Shown: piece after piece, positions 50,871 through 59,523 of the stretch | Layout: the number at the start of each line of letters is the position of its first letter | Numbering within the stretch: the first letter of the stretch is position 1 | Assembly (NCBI GenBank): GCA_045544515.1 | Contig: JAZPZD010000021.1 | Span: 1-64,000 of the forward strand | DNA: 64,000 nt | Reading direction: 5' to 3' | DNA from: RGIG8748 sp045544515 | Lineage (GTDB): Bacteria; Bacillota; Clostridia; UMGS1810 | Position numbers and translations under genes: made by a program | The notes under the pieces: model-generated | The model's input: the letters and a program-made list of their open reading frames with translations, nothing else | What the model was told of the DNA's origin: nothing | Database searches by the model: none

Positions 50871-51302
50871 ATGAAGTTACTTATTATAAACGGACCGAAT
50901 ATAAACTTTGTCGGTATCCGTGAAAAAGGGATATACGGCGAGGAAAGCTACGATAAAATATGCACAAGGCTTATGGAGTATTCCAAAGAAAAAGGCTTTG
51001 ACCTTGAAATATGGCAGTCCAACCACGAGGGCGAAATAATAGACAAGATACAGTCTGTGTATGGCTCCGACATAAAAGGCGTTGTAATTAACCCCGGGGC
51101 ATATACACATTACAGCTATGCAATAGCCGATGCAATAAAGAGTATCGATACTCCTTTTGTGGAGGTGCACTTTTCCGATATCAACAGCCGCGAGGATTTT
51201 AGAAAAATCTCTGTTACCAAGGCGGGCTGTATAGACCAGATTTCCGGTTTTGGTGCCAAGGGCTATTTTATGGCGATAGACAAATTACTTAATTGGAGAT
51301 AG
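50871..51302 (+). CDS. aroQ: 3-dehydroquinate dehydratase, type II
   Basis: 143 residues, the small dodecameric type. LIINGPNINFVGIRE near 4-18, with the catalytic tyrosine shortly after, QSNHEGEIID near 49-58, NPGAYTHYS near 72-80, and VEVHFSDINSRE near 98-109. One base after aroE. Confidence 0.96.
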   Translation: MKLLIINGPNINFVGIREKGIYGEESYDKICTRLMEYSKEKGFDLEIWQSNHEGEIIDKIQSVYGSDIKGVVINPGAYTHYSYAIADAIKSIDTPFVEVHFSDINSREDFRKISVTKAGCIDQISGFGAKGYFMAIDKLLNWR

Positions 51303-51305
51303 GAT

Positions 51306-51815
51306 ATGGCAAATATTTATCTTGTAGGTATGCCGGGCTGCGGCAAATCCACAATAGGCTTGTGTGTTGCACAAAAAACCGCTCTTGCATTCTTGGATAC
51401 AGATGATTACATCGTTAAGTGCGAGGGACGCACAATCGAAGAGATGTTTGAAATCAGCGAGGAAGAGTTTCGCACAGCGGAAACAAAAGCCTTAAAAGAG
51501 ATTTCCAAACAGGATAATCTCATTGTTGCAACAGGCGGCGGAATTGTAACAAGGCAGGAAAACATCGAAATAATGAAAAAAAGCGGCAAAGTCATATTCA
51601 TAGATGCATCGGTTGGATTTATCCTCGACAAGTCCGCATTAGACGGCAGACCGCTGCTTAAGGATAAAAATAGAATATATGATTTGTATAATGCAAGAAT
51701 ATCTCTTTATCGCAGTGCTGCAGATATCACTGTATTAAACGATGGGATATTAAGTGATGTTTGCAAAAAAGTAGAAGATGCAGTGAGAAAAGCAAGAAAA
51801 GATGGGCTGTTTTAG
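51306..51815 (+). CDS. aroK: Shikimate kinase
   Basis: 169 residues. P-loop GMPGCGKST at 8-16, shikimate-binding DTDDYI near 36-41, and GGG near 80 with ARxxLY (ARISLYR) near 137. Last gene of the operon; the stop falls within a GATGGGC/GCCCATC hairpin and the adjacent repeat element. Confidence 0.96.
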   Translation: MANIYLVGMPGCGKSTIGLCVAQKTALAFLDTDDYIVKCEGRTIEEMFEISEEEFRTAETKALKEISKQDNLIVATGGGIVTRQENIEIMKKSGKVIFIDASVGFILDKSALDGRPLLKDKNRIYDLYNARISLYRSAADITVLNDGILSDVCKKVEDAVRKARKDGLF

Positions 51816-52084
51816 CCCATCTCAGACTGTCGAAAAAGAACGCACCGCAAAGTGAATACCAAAAAATTAAGCTCATTAGTAAGGATTATTGTAATCATTA
51901 CTTACGAGCTTTTTCATTTATGTAGCTTTTGCCATTTATGACAAAAGCTTGTATTTTACTCACTTTGCTTACTTCGTCATCGCTCATTGCCGTACTTTTG
52001 TACTGCCTTCTTCGCGCTTCCTCGTCTGCGTCCATTTTCGTTCGTCTAATCAGCGTGTCGACTTTATCGACACGCTGAGATGGG
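51816..52084. repeat. Structured repeat with terminal inverted repeats
   Basis: The 18-base ends (51816-51833 and 52067-52084) are inverted repeats matching at 16 of 18 positions. Inside are GCAAAGTGA (51847-51855) / TCACTTTGC (51960-51968) enclosing two hairpins, AAGCTC/GAGCTT (51869-51911) and AGCTTTTG/CAAAAGCT (51924-51949), and a perfect right-end hairpin CAGCGTGTCGA/TCGACACGCTG (52051-52077). No ORF longer than about 50 codons. Resembles a miniature inverted-repeat element or a structured RNA; fills the 280-base gap between convergent aroK and argB. Confidence 0.65.
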
Positions 52085-52095
52085 ATATCTTTTTG

Positions 52096-52995
52096 TTATT
52101 CGTTGTCTAATATCATAGTACCTATACCGTGGTCTGTAAATATTTCGAGCAGTATTGAATGTACTATTCTTCCGTCTATTATATGTACTCTCTCTACTCC
52201 GTTATGTACTGCTTCTCTGCAGCCTGTAACCTTGGGTATCATACCGCCGGTAATTGTCTGGTTTTCTATGAGTGTGTCAACCTCGTCGGTATATATACGG
52301 TGGATAAGGTTTTCATCTTTGTCAAGGACACCGCGTACATCTGTCAGATACATAAGCTTTTCTGCGTTTAATGCCTCTGCCACCTTGGATGCCACAGTGT
52401 CGGCATTTATGTTGTAGCTGTTGCCCTCATCATCTACGCCTATGGGAGCGATAACGGGTATATATTCATCCTCCGTAAGTAAGTCTATAACCTTTGTGTT
52501 TACGCTTATTATGTCACCTACAAATCCGATGTCCGTCTTTTTACCGTCTACCTCGGTGTAGAACTTTTTGCATTTTATCAGGTTTCCGTCAAGTCCGCAA
52601 AGACCTATCGCCTTGCCGCCTGCGTGGTTTAACTTGGACACGATATCCTTGTTTGTTTTACCCACGAGAACCATCTGTGCAATATCCACAGTGTCTTTGT
52701 CGGTAACTCTTAAGCCGTTTACAAACTCACTTTCAATGTTGTATGTCTTAAGTGCGTTTGTAATGTCGGGTCCGCCGCCGTGAACTACAATCGGGTTTAT
52801 ACCTACATATTTTAAGAGGGTAATATCGTCCATTACCGATTTTTTGAGCTCTTCGTTTATCATAGCGTTTCCGCCGTATTTGATAACTATTCTCTTTTTG
52901 TAGAGCTTTCGGATATAGGGGAGAGCCTCTATAAGAATATCGGCTTTCTTAATCATTGTTTCTATTGTGTCGTTTGAATGTGCAAGTCCGCTCAT
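52096..52995 (-). CDS. argB: Acetylglutamate kinase
   Basis: 299 residues. Amino-acid kinase fold: IKYGGNAM near 38-45, VVHGGGP near 71-77, GLCGLDG, and SYNINADTVASKVAEAL near the C-terminal third. Second step of arginine synthesis. The N-terminal helix (about 25 residues) is typical of the arginine-sensitive hexameric form. AAAGGAG precedes ATG 52995. Downstream of argC, 15 bases apart. Confidence 0.96.
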   Translation of the reverse strand: MSGLAHSNDTIETMIKKADILIEALPYIRKLYKKRIVIKYGGNAMINEELKKSVMDDITLLKYVGINPIVVHGGGPDITNALKTYNIESEFVNGLRVTDKDTVDIAQMVLVGKTNKDIVSKLNHAGGKAIGLCGLDGNLIKCKKFYTEVDGKKTDIGFVGDIISVNTKVIDLLTEDEYIPVIAPIGVDDEGNSYNINADTVASKVAEALNAEKLMYLTDVRGVLDKDENLIHRIYTDEVDTLIENQTITGGMIPKVTGCREAVHNGVERVHIIDGRIVHSILLEIFTDHGIGTMILDNE

Positions 52996-53010
52996 TTTTG
53001 TAGCACTCCT

Positions 53011-54051
53011 TTACAGATTAAATCCGGGGTTGGCTATTCCCGCTTTTTCGTCCAGACCAAGCATTATGTTCATATTCTGCACAGCCTGTCCTGCAGCACC
53101 TTTAAAGAGATTGTCTATTGCAGAGGATACAACCACTCTCTTTAGTCTGTGGTCCACCTTGAAGCCTATTTCTATAAAGTTGGAGCCGGCAACATTTTTG
53201 GTTTCGGGCAGTTTTCCGGGTTCCAGCACTCTTACAAAGAACTCGTCTTTGTAAAAATCACAGTAAATCTTGTAGATTTCTTCGTCGGATATATCTTCTT
53301 TGAGGTTTAGGTAGCTTGTAGCGAGTATGCCTCTTTTAAGCGGTATAAGGTGAGGGGTAAAGGATACCAGAACCTCGTCCTTTGCCGCGTGGGATAGTTC
53401 CTGCTCGATTTCGGAGGTGTGTCTGTGTGTGGCAATCTTGTATGCCTTGGAGTTTTCGGTACATTCGCAAAAGCTGTAGGGGAGCTTTTCTACTCTGCCG
53501 GCACCCGATACACCTGACTTTGCGTCAATTATAATGTTTGTGTGTTCTGCCACGCCTGCATCCAAAAGCGGATAGCTTGCAAGGATAGAACAAGTGGTGT
53601 AGCAGCCGGGATTACCTACTATCTGTGCAGTCTTTATCTTTTCTCTATGTATTTCGCAAAGACCGTATACGGCTTTTTCGAGTATTTCGGGAGCACAGTG
53701 AGGTTCGCCGTACCATTTTTCGTAAACTTCCTTTGAATCATAGCGGAAGTCGCCGCTTAAATCTATTATTTTGATGCCCTTTTCGTAAATAGAGGGGATA
53801 ACTTCCTTTGATGCACCGTGCGGAAGTGCAGTAAACACCAAATCACAGTTTTTTGCGATGTCATCTACATCAAGCTCTTCGCACACAATATCGCATACAT
53901 TTTTGAAGCTGGGATACACATCGGAAATCCTTTTGCCTACAAAGCTGTGGGAGATTAATTTGGTTATCTTTACATCGGGGTGCATTGTAAGTATTCTGAC
54001 CGTTTCTATACCTGCATAGCCTGTTGCACCAAGAACGCCTACTCTAATCAT
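53011..54051 (-). CDS. argC: N-acetyl-gamma-glutamyl-phosphate reductase
   Basis: 346 residues. NADP site GATGYAGIE near 9-17, catalytic cysteine in GNPGCYTTCS near 147-156, and GVSGAGR near 180. Third step of arginine synthesis. argJ and argD are not in the window, so the operon continues elsewhere or is split. Confidence 0.97.
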   Translation of the reverse strand: MIRVGVLGATGYAGIETVRILTMHPDVKITKLISHSFVGKRISDVYPSFKNVCDIVCEELDVDDIAKNCDLVFTALPHGASKEVIPSIYEKGIKIIDLSGDFRYDSKEVYEKWYGEPHCAPEILEKAVYGLCEIHREKIKTAQIVGNPGCYTTCSILASYPLLDAGVAEHTNIIIDAKSGVSGAGRVEKLPYSFCECTENSKAYKIATHRHTSEIEQELSHAAKDEVLVSFTPHLIPLKRGILATSYLNLKEDISDEEIYKIYCDFYKDEFFVRVLEPGKLPETKNVAGSNFIEIGFKVDHRLKRVVVSSAIDNLFKGAAGQAVQNMNIMLGLDEKAGIANPGFNL

Positions 54052-54087
54052 TTATTTCATCTTCTTTCAATTAAAATAATCTCATCT

Positions 54088-54116
54088 ATTATATTACAAA
54101 GAGTATAATTTGTCAA
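54088..54116 (-). promoter_or_regulatory. Promoter of argC-argB
   Basis: Minus strand: TTGACA (54116-54111), 17-base spacer, TATAAT (54093-54088). Exact consensus. I see no clear ARG box. Confidence 0.8.
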
Positions 54117-54180
54117 ATAATATTATAGTAAGCAAAAATATTTTTTTCGAAAATGTTGTTAATATACATCCAACAATTAT

Positions 54181-54209
54181 TTGACTTAATTACTTTAGTA
54201 TGGTAAAAT
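54181..54209 (+). promoter_or_regulatory. Promoter of galM
   Basis: TTGACT (54181-54186), 17-base spacer, TAAAAT (54204-54209). Confidence 0.65.
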
Positions 54210-54245
54210 AACTGTGTATATTAAAAAATGGAAGGAAAATGCAAT

Positions 54246-55265
54246 TTGGCTATCACAAAACAAAAATACGGAACTCTGCCAGACGGCAGAGATGTGCATA
54301 TGTATACCGTTGATAACGGCGAGGGGCTCAAGGCAGAATTTCTGGATTTCGGCTGCGTAATCACAAGACTTGTCGTTACCGATGAAAACAGCATTGCAAC
54401 AGATGTTGTTCTTGGACAAAGCGGCCTTGATACTTACATAGATAACTTTGGCAATCTTGGTATAACAGTGGGCAGATTTGCCAACCGTATGCGAAACTCT
54501 ATGTTTGAAATAAACGGAGAAAAATTTTATCAGCAGCCCAATGAGGGCAAAAATATATGTCATGCGAGTATATCCAATTTTGGCAAGATGCTCTGGCAGG
54601 CAAGCTATGACGATGCCTCAAGTGAGATTTCGTTTGAACTTATCAGTCCCGACGGCGAAAACGGATATCCCGGGGATTTGAATACAGTAGTTACATTTAC
54701 TCTCGAAGGCAAAAAGCTTATTATTCATTACGAGGCTGTAAGCAGCAAGGATACGCCGGTAAATCTCACCAACCATTCGTACTTCAACTTAAACGGACAT
54801 CTCTCGGGTTGTGTGTGCCACCATACACTAAAGCTCTATGCAGATTACTATACACCCACAGACAGTGAGAATATCCCCACAGGTGAAATATTAACCGTAA
54901 AGGGTACTCCTTATGATTTTACCGCGGGTAAGGAAGTCGGCACCGATATGGAAAAGGCGGGGCTATATGACCTTAACTATGTTTTAACAGGCACCGGTTT
55001 AAGAAAGGCAGCGGAGCTTTGGGGTGACAAGACCGGCATCAAAATGACTACATATACAGATAAGCCGGGGCTTCAACTGTATGTCCGTGATAATTATGGC
55101 GATTTGGTCTACAAAGACGGGGCGAAATATGACCCGTACCAGTCGATATGCCTTGAAACACAGCTTTTCCCGAATTGTATGGAATACAGTCACTTTCCGT
55201 CTGCTGTTGTAAAATGCGGAGAAAAGTATGATTATACTACTATTTATGAGTTTGAACACGAATAA
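54246..55265 (+). CDS. galM: Aldose 1-epimerase (galactose mutarotase)
   Basis: 339 residues. Interconverts alpha and beta anomers of glucose/galactose. NRMRNSMFEINGEKFYQQP, the catalytic histidine in NLTNHSYFNLNG, and the C-terminal glutamate in CLETQLFPN are present. TTG 54246 preferred as start because GGAAGGA lies 10 bases upstream; an in-frame ATG at 54228 has no ribosome site. Appears monocistronic or loosely linked with the transporter that follows. No galK/galT seen. Confidence 0.92.
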   Translation: MAITKQKYGTLPDGRDVHMYTVDNGEGLKAEFLDFGCVITRLVVTDENSIATDVVLGQSGLDTYIDNFGNLGITVGRFANRMRNSMFEINGEKFYQQPNEGKNICHASISNFGKMLWQASYDDASSEISFELISPDGENGYPGDLNTVVTFTLEGKKLIIHYEAVSSKDTPVNLTNHSYFNLNGHLSGCVCHHTLKLYADYYTPTDSENIPTGEILTVKGTPYDFTAGKEVGTDMEKAGLYDLNYVLTGTGLRKAAELWGDKTGIKMTTYTDKPGLQLYVRDNYGDLVYKDGAKYDPYQSICLETQLFPNCMEYSHFPSAVVKCGEKYDYTTIYEFEHE

Positions 55266-55308
55266 TTTTTATTCGTTTTTAAAAATATATTAAAGAAGGG
55301 TGAAACAA

Positions 55309-56985
55309 ATGAAAAAATCAACAGCTATTAAGATCGTTTTGTGTTCTCTTATGCTCGTTGCAGTGGTAGTACTTGCACTTACTGTAACAAACGGCGGAGT
55401 AATCCACTGCACAGAGTGCGACGGAACAGGTCTTGTAGAAAAGGCTACATGCGAAGCGTGCGAAGGCGCAGGAGAAGTGGAGGCACCGTCCAAATATTTT
55501 GGAACAGTAGCTACTATCGCTCCTCCCATTATTGCAATACTTCTTGCACTTATAACCAAAGAGGTTTACAGCTCGCTGTTTATCGGTATTGTTCTTGCAG
55601 GTCTTTTTGCATCACAGTTTAATGTTGTGGGTACAATAGACACTGTAATCAACACAGGCCTTATTGCAGGCTTTGCAGGCAATGCGGGAATATTTATATT
55701 CCTCATAGTACTTGGTGTTATGGTTGCTCTTATCAACAAGGCAGGCGGAAGTGCTGCTTTTGGTGCATGGGCAAAGACACATGTCAAGAGCAAAGTAGGT
55801 GCACAGCTTGCTACATTTGTACTGGGTGTTCTTATCTTTATCGACGACTACTTTAACTGTCTTACAGTAGGCAGTGTTATGCGTCCTGTTACAGACAGTC
55901 ATAAGATTTCCCGTTCCAAGCTTGCATATCTTATAGATGCAACAGCAGCACCTATATGTATGATAGCTCCCGTATCTTCCTGGGCTGCGGCAGTTTCGGG
56001 TTATGCTCCCGAGGGCGAAGGTATAGCTCTCTTTATAAAGGCTATTCCGTATAACTTCTATTCGCTTCTTACATTTGTGTTTATCATAGCAATTACACTT
56101 ATGAAGTTTGACTACGGCCCGATGAAAATCCAGAACCAGCTCGCATTAGACGGCAAGGAAGAAACAGTAGACAACGATGTAGACGATACACCGTCACAGG
56201 GCGGCAGGGTTATAGACCTTGTATTACCCGTTGTGATACTTATCATTACTTGCATAATGTCTATGCTTTATGTAGGCGGTCTCTGGAACGGCGAGGGTAT
56301 GAGCATGGTTGATGCATTCGGCAACACCGATGCAACAGTTGCACTTCCTATGGGCGGACTTATTGCACTTGTTATTACCATAATTTACTATGCATTAAGA
56401 AAGATCGTTACATTCAAAGAATCTATGGAAAGAATACCTGCAGGCTTCAATGCAATGGTACCTGCAATCCTTATTCTTCTTATGGCTACATCTCTCAAGA
56501 ACATTGCAAATGATGTACTCGGTATCAATGTGTATGTAGATGCAATGATGAAGGCTGCAGCTCCCGGACTTGCTAACTTCCTGCCTGCAGTAATCTTCCT
56601 TGTAGCTTGTGTTCTTGCTTTTGCAACAGGAACATCCTGGGGTACATTTGGTATACTTATCCCGATTGTTACACTCATATTCCCCGAGGGTTCAATACTT
56701 CTTATAGTAGGTATGTCTGCTTGTCTTGCAGGTGCTGTATGCGGTGACCACTGCTCACCTATATCCGACACCACAATTATGTCCTCTGCAGGTGCAAGAT
56801 GCAATCACTTAAACCATGTATCCACACAGCTCCCGTATGCAATTACAGTTGCTGTAATATCGTTCTTGGGATACCTTCTTACAGGATTTACCGTATTCCA
56901 GAACTGGTTTGTGGTATTCCCGATACTTGTAGTTGTTATGATTGCGGCACTTTTTGTTATCAAAAAGGTAACTGCAGATAAATAA
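55309..56985 (+). CDS. NhaC-family Na+/H+ antiporter with DnaJ-type cysteine insert
   Basis: 558 residues, about 11-12 membrane helices. NhaC/ArsB-like signatures: FIDDYFNCLTVGSVMRPVTD near 175-195, APVSSWAAAVSGYAPEG near 215-235, TGTSWGTFGILIPI near 440, and GDHCSPISDTTIMSSAGA near 480. Exchanges Na+ (or organic substrates) for H+. Between the first helix (about 8-27) and the core is CTECDGTG (34-41) ... CEACEGAG (48-55), the double CxxCxGxG zinc knuckle of DnaJ. That loop should be extracytoplasmic. Start at ATG 55309, 8 bases after GAAGGG. Confidence 0.85.
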   Translation: MKKSTAIKIVLCSLMLVAVVVLALTVTNGGVIHCTECDGTGLVEKATCEACEGAGEVEAPSKYFGTVATIAPPIIAILLALITKEVYSSLFIGIVLAGLFASQFNVVGTIDTVINTGLIAGFAGNAGIFIFLIVLGVMVALINKAGGSAAFGAWAKTHVKSKVGAQLATFVLGVLIFIDDYFNCLTVGSVMRPVTDSHKISRSKLAYLIDATAAPICMIAPVSSWAAAVSGYAPEGEGIALFIKAIPYNFYSLLTFVFIIAITLMKFDYGPMKIQNQLALDGKEETVDNDVDDTPSQGGRVIDLVLPVVILIITCIMSMLYVGGLWNGEGMSMVDAFGNTDATVALPMGGLIALVITIIYYALRKIVTFKESMERIPAGFNAMVPAILILLMATSLKNIANDVLGINVYVDAMMKAAAPGLANFLPAVIFLVACVLAFATGTSWGTFGILIPIVTLIFPEGSILLIVGMSACLAGAVCGDHCSPISDTTIMSSAGARCNHLNHVSTQLPYAITVAVISFLGYLLTGFTVFQNWFVVFPILVVVMIAALFVIKKVTADK

Positions 56986-57018
56986 TAGTATTGGTAAAAA
57001 AAAGAAAGGAGACCTGTT

Positions 57019-57903
57019 ATGAAGAAAATGGTATTTGTGATTAATCCATATTCCGGTAAGATGAAGATCAAACCAGTTCTTCTTGACATATTGCATATGT
57101 TTTCCGAGGCGGGATATGAAACAAATGTTTGTGTTACACTCTATCGCTCACACGCGCAGGAGATCGCCCAGAACGCCCCCGACGATACTGAACTTATCGT
57201 TGTAAGCGGCGGCGACGGCACACTAAACGAAGTAATTACAGGTCTTCTTAAGTCAGGAAAAAAGCTGCCTGTGGGGTATATCCCTGCAGGCAGCACAAAT
57301 GACTTTGCATCATCTATGGGGATATCTATGGACCCCAGGATTGCCGCAAAAAGCATAATAGACGGCAAGGCTTTTGATATTGATATAGGATATTTTAATA
57401 ACGAGAGATATTTTTCGTATATTGCATCATTTGGAGTGTTTACTGCGGCGTCGTACAACACCCCGCAGTCGTTTAAAAACACCTTTGGGCATCTTGCGTA
57501 TGTGCTCGAAGGTATGAAGGATTTAACCAAGATAGTGCCCTACAATGTAAAAATCGAAACAGACGATGCTGTGCTCGAGGGCAGCTATATATTCGGCAGT
57601 GTAACCAATACCACATCTGTCGGCGGAATGATAAAGTTAAGTGACGAAATGGTCAAATTAAATGACGGACTATTTGAAATAGTTCTGGTCAAAAACCCCA
57701 AGACAATCAACGAAATGAACGCTATAATAAGAGGTTGCCTTATGTCCAACTTTACAGGTGAGGGCTTTGAATTTATAAAGTCCAAAAAGGTAACAATGCA
57801 TTTTGAAAATGATATGGACTGGTCGCTCGATGGTGAGCACCAGAGGACAGGCGATACCGTCTGTGTGGAAAACATAAAAACCGCAGCAACAATAATTAAG
57901 TAA
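57019..57903 (+). CDS. Diacylglycerol/lipid kinase family protein
   Basis: 294 residues. VINPYSGK near the N-terminus and the nucleotide motif VVSGGDGTLNEV near 72-83, then PAGSTNDFASSMG near 101-113, place it in the DagK/YegS/BmrU lipid-kinase family. Substrate may be diacylglycerol or another lipid. AGGAGACC precedes ATG 57019. Confidence 0.9.
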   Translation: MKKMVFVINPYSGKMKIKPVLLDILHMFSEAGYETNVCVTLYRSHAQEIAQNAPDDTELIVVSGGDGTLNEVITGLLKSGKKLPVGYIPAGSTNDFASSMGISMDPRIAAKSIIDGKAFDIDIGYFNNERYFSYIASFGVFTAASYNTPQSFKNTFGHLAYVLEGMKDLTKIVPYNVKIETDDAVLEGSYIFGSVTNTTSVGGMIKLSDEMVKLNDGLFEIVLVKNPKTINEMNAIIRGCLMSNFTGEGFEFIKSKKVTMHFENDMDWSLDGEHQRTGDTVCVENIKTAATIIK

Positions 57904-57917
57904 GGAAGATTTAAACT

Positions 57918-58430
57918 ATGCTCACAAGCAGAGAATATTTTAAGACAGCATTAAAACTTCTTGCAGATATTGCAAAAAAAGAAGACTATATAGATAGTGA
58001 ACTTGTTATGATACCGGAGCTTGACGAGGTATCAAAAAAGTATTCTATGGAATGGCTCAAAAATGAGGAATTTAAGTCTGTGTTTAAGGGCAATACCACA
58101 GGCTATTATCTGGGACTTTGTGCCAATATGATAGGCGGAGGTATGCTCTACGCGAGTGCGTGGGCAGATAACATCAGACAGTTTGAAAAATTACGATACG
58201 ACGAAATCTACGACGGAAGCGTGTGGGAGAACATCTTTATACTCGCGGAGGCGTCCACCGATAATGATAAAACAAACTTCAGAGCATTTGTGATAAAACT
58301 TTTTGAAGCATGGGTAAAGAGCGTTTATGAGTATCTTACATCAGACAACGCAGGCGACTACCTCATAGAGTCGTTCAGGGCGTTTTTCTTAATCGGTGCA
58401 GGTATCAAGCTCTGTACACTGGGATATTAG
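57918..58430 (+). CDS. Hypothetical protein
   Basis: 170 residues, no family recognised. Mostly helical and acidic at the N-terminus, with a Gly-rich patch YYLGLCANMIGGGMLYASAW near 74-93 and a hydrophobic C-terminal stretch (FRAFFLIGAGIKLCTLGY). It starts 15 bases after the lipid kinase with GGAAG upstream and ends before a terminator, so it is a plausible real gene in that transcript. Confidence 0.7.
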   Translation: MLTSREYFKTALKLLADIAKKEDYIDSELVMIPELDEVSKKYSMEWLKNEEFKSVFKGNTTGYYLGLCANMIGGGMLYASAWADNIRQFEKLRYDEIYDGSVWENIFILAEASTDNDKTNFRAFVIKLFEAWVKSVYEYLTSDNAGDYLIESFRAFFLIGAGIKLCTLGY

Positions 58431-58436
58431 AAATAT

Positions 58437-58466
58437 AAAAAAGCACTTCGAAAGAAGTGCTTTTTT
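58437..58466. terminator. Bidirectional terminator
   Basis: AAAAGCACTTC / GAAGTGCTTTT around a GAAA loop, with an A-run and T-run. Between the unknown gene (+) and tRNA-Leu (-). Confidence 0.92.
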
Positions 58467-58552
58467 GGTGCCGGTGGTCGGGGTCGAACCGACACGGTGT
58501 TGCCACCACGAGATTTTGAGTCTCGCACGTCTGCCAATTCCATCACACCGGC
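58466..58552 (-). tRNA. tRNA-Leu (CAA anticodon)
   Basis: 87 bases including encoded CCA at the 3' end (58466-58468). Acceptor stem GCCGGTG/CACCGGC, long variable arm (class II), anticodon stem CGAGA/TCTCG with loop CTCAAAA giving anticodon CAA for UUG, T-loop GTTCGACCC. Discriminator A. Confidence 0.95.
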
Positions 58553-58609
58553 AAATTGGCTACTTTGATATAATAACATACTTTGCAAGATTTTGCAAGA
58601 GGAAAATTA

Positions 58610-58652
58610 AAAAAATTGAGGGTATCTCAAAAAAAGATACCCTCAATTTTTT
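58610..58652 (-). terminator. Terminator of secD-secF
   Basis: ATTGAGGGTATCT (58615-58627) and AGATACCCTCAAT (58635-58647), with T-run on the minus strand. Confidence 0.93.
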
Positions 58653-58653
58653 A

Positions 58654-59523
58654 TTAGTTAAGTTTTACTTTCTTATCGCCTTTAAGTGCAGCCCATACGG
58701 GACCGGAGATAAATACTGATGAGTAAGTACCTGCCACTATACCAACAATAAGCGGGAGTGCAAACTCTTTGATTGACTGTACACCGATGATGTAGAGTAC
58801 CACGAGTGTAAAGAGTGTTGTTAAGCTTGTGTTGATAGAACGGCCAAGTGTCTGCCAGATACTTGTGTTTACTACATCAGCAAAGCTTGTCTTCTTGGAG
58901 AGTCTTGCATTTTCTCTTATTCTGTCAAAGATAACGATTGTAGCATTGATAGAATAACCGAGTATTGTAAGAAGTGCTGCTATAAAAGAAGTATTTACAG
59001 GAACTCTAAATATGATGTAAAAACTTATCATTATAGCGAGGTCGTGTATAAGAGCAATTACTGCCGCAATACCGGAGAGCACTTCGAAACGGAATGTGAT
59101 GTAGAGAAGCATAAGAACTGCTGCTACAAGAATAGATGTAATAGCACTCTTCCAGAGCTCTTTACCAACAGTTGCGCTTATTGACTGAACGCTTATGTCT
59201 TCTTTAATCTTAAAGGTGTCTTTAAGAACTGTTTTAACTTCCTTTGTCTGTTTAGCATCAAGGTCAGCCTTGGTCTTAATAAGAACACCGTTTGTTTCTG
59301 CAACCTTCTGAACAGAAGACACATCTACATTTTCAATCTTTTCAAAAGCCTTGATTATAGCTTTTTCGTCGTATTTGATATTGGGAACATTGATTTCTGT
59401 ACCGCCTGCAAAGTCAATGTCAAGGTTAAATCCGCCGTTTATAAAGTAGCAAGCAATACCTGCAACAACTATTAATATGGAAATAATAGCGAATATTGAT
59501 TTTTTCTGTACTATATTAAACAT
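58654..59523 (-). CDS. secF: Protein-export membrane protein SecF
   Basis: 289 residues. N-terminal helix (about 8-28), periplasm-facing domain with FAGGTEI near 41-47, then five helices with GYSINATIVIFDRIREN, the SecDF signature. Uses proton motive force to help pull proteins through SecYEG. Its start is inside secD (8-base overlap). Confidence 0.96.
   Translation of the reverse strand: MFNIVQKKSIFAIISILIVVAGIACYFINGGFNLDIDFAGGTEINVPNIKYDEKAIIKAFEKIENVDVSSVQKVAETNGVLIKTKADLDAKQTKEVKTVLKDTFKIKEDISVQSISATVGKELWKSAITSILVAAVLMLLYITFRFEVLSGIAAVIALIHDLAIMISFYIIFRVPVNTSFIAALLTILGYSINATIVIFDRIRENARLSKKTSFADVVNTSIWQTLGRSINTSLTTLFTLVVLYIIGVQSIKEFALPLIVGIVAGTYSSVFISGPVWAALKGDKKVKLN

Noticed and set aside
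51801..51821. GATGGGC/GCCCATC hairpin at the aroK stop as a terminator
   Set aside because: There is no T-run after the stem; it is more likely part of the left end of the adjacent repeat element.
58396..58719. Plus-strand frame spanning 58396-58719
   Set aside because: It crosses a terminator, the tRNA-Leu gene and the secDF terminator; not a credible gene.
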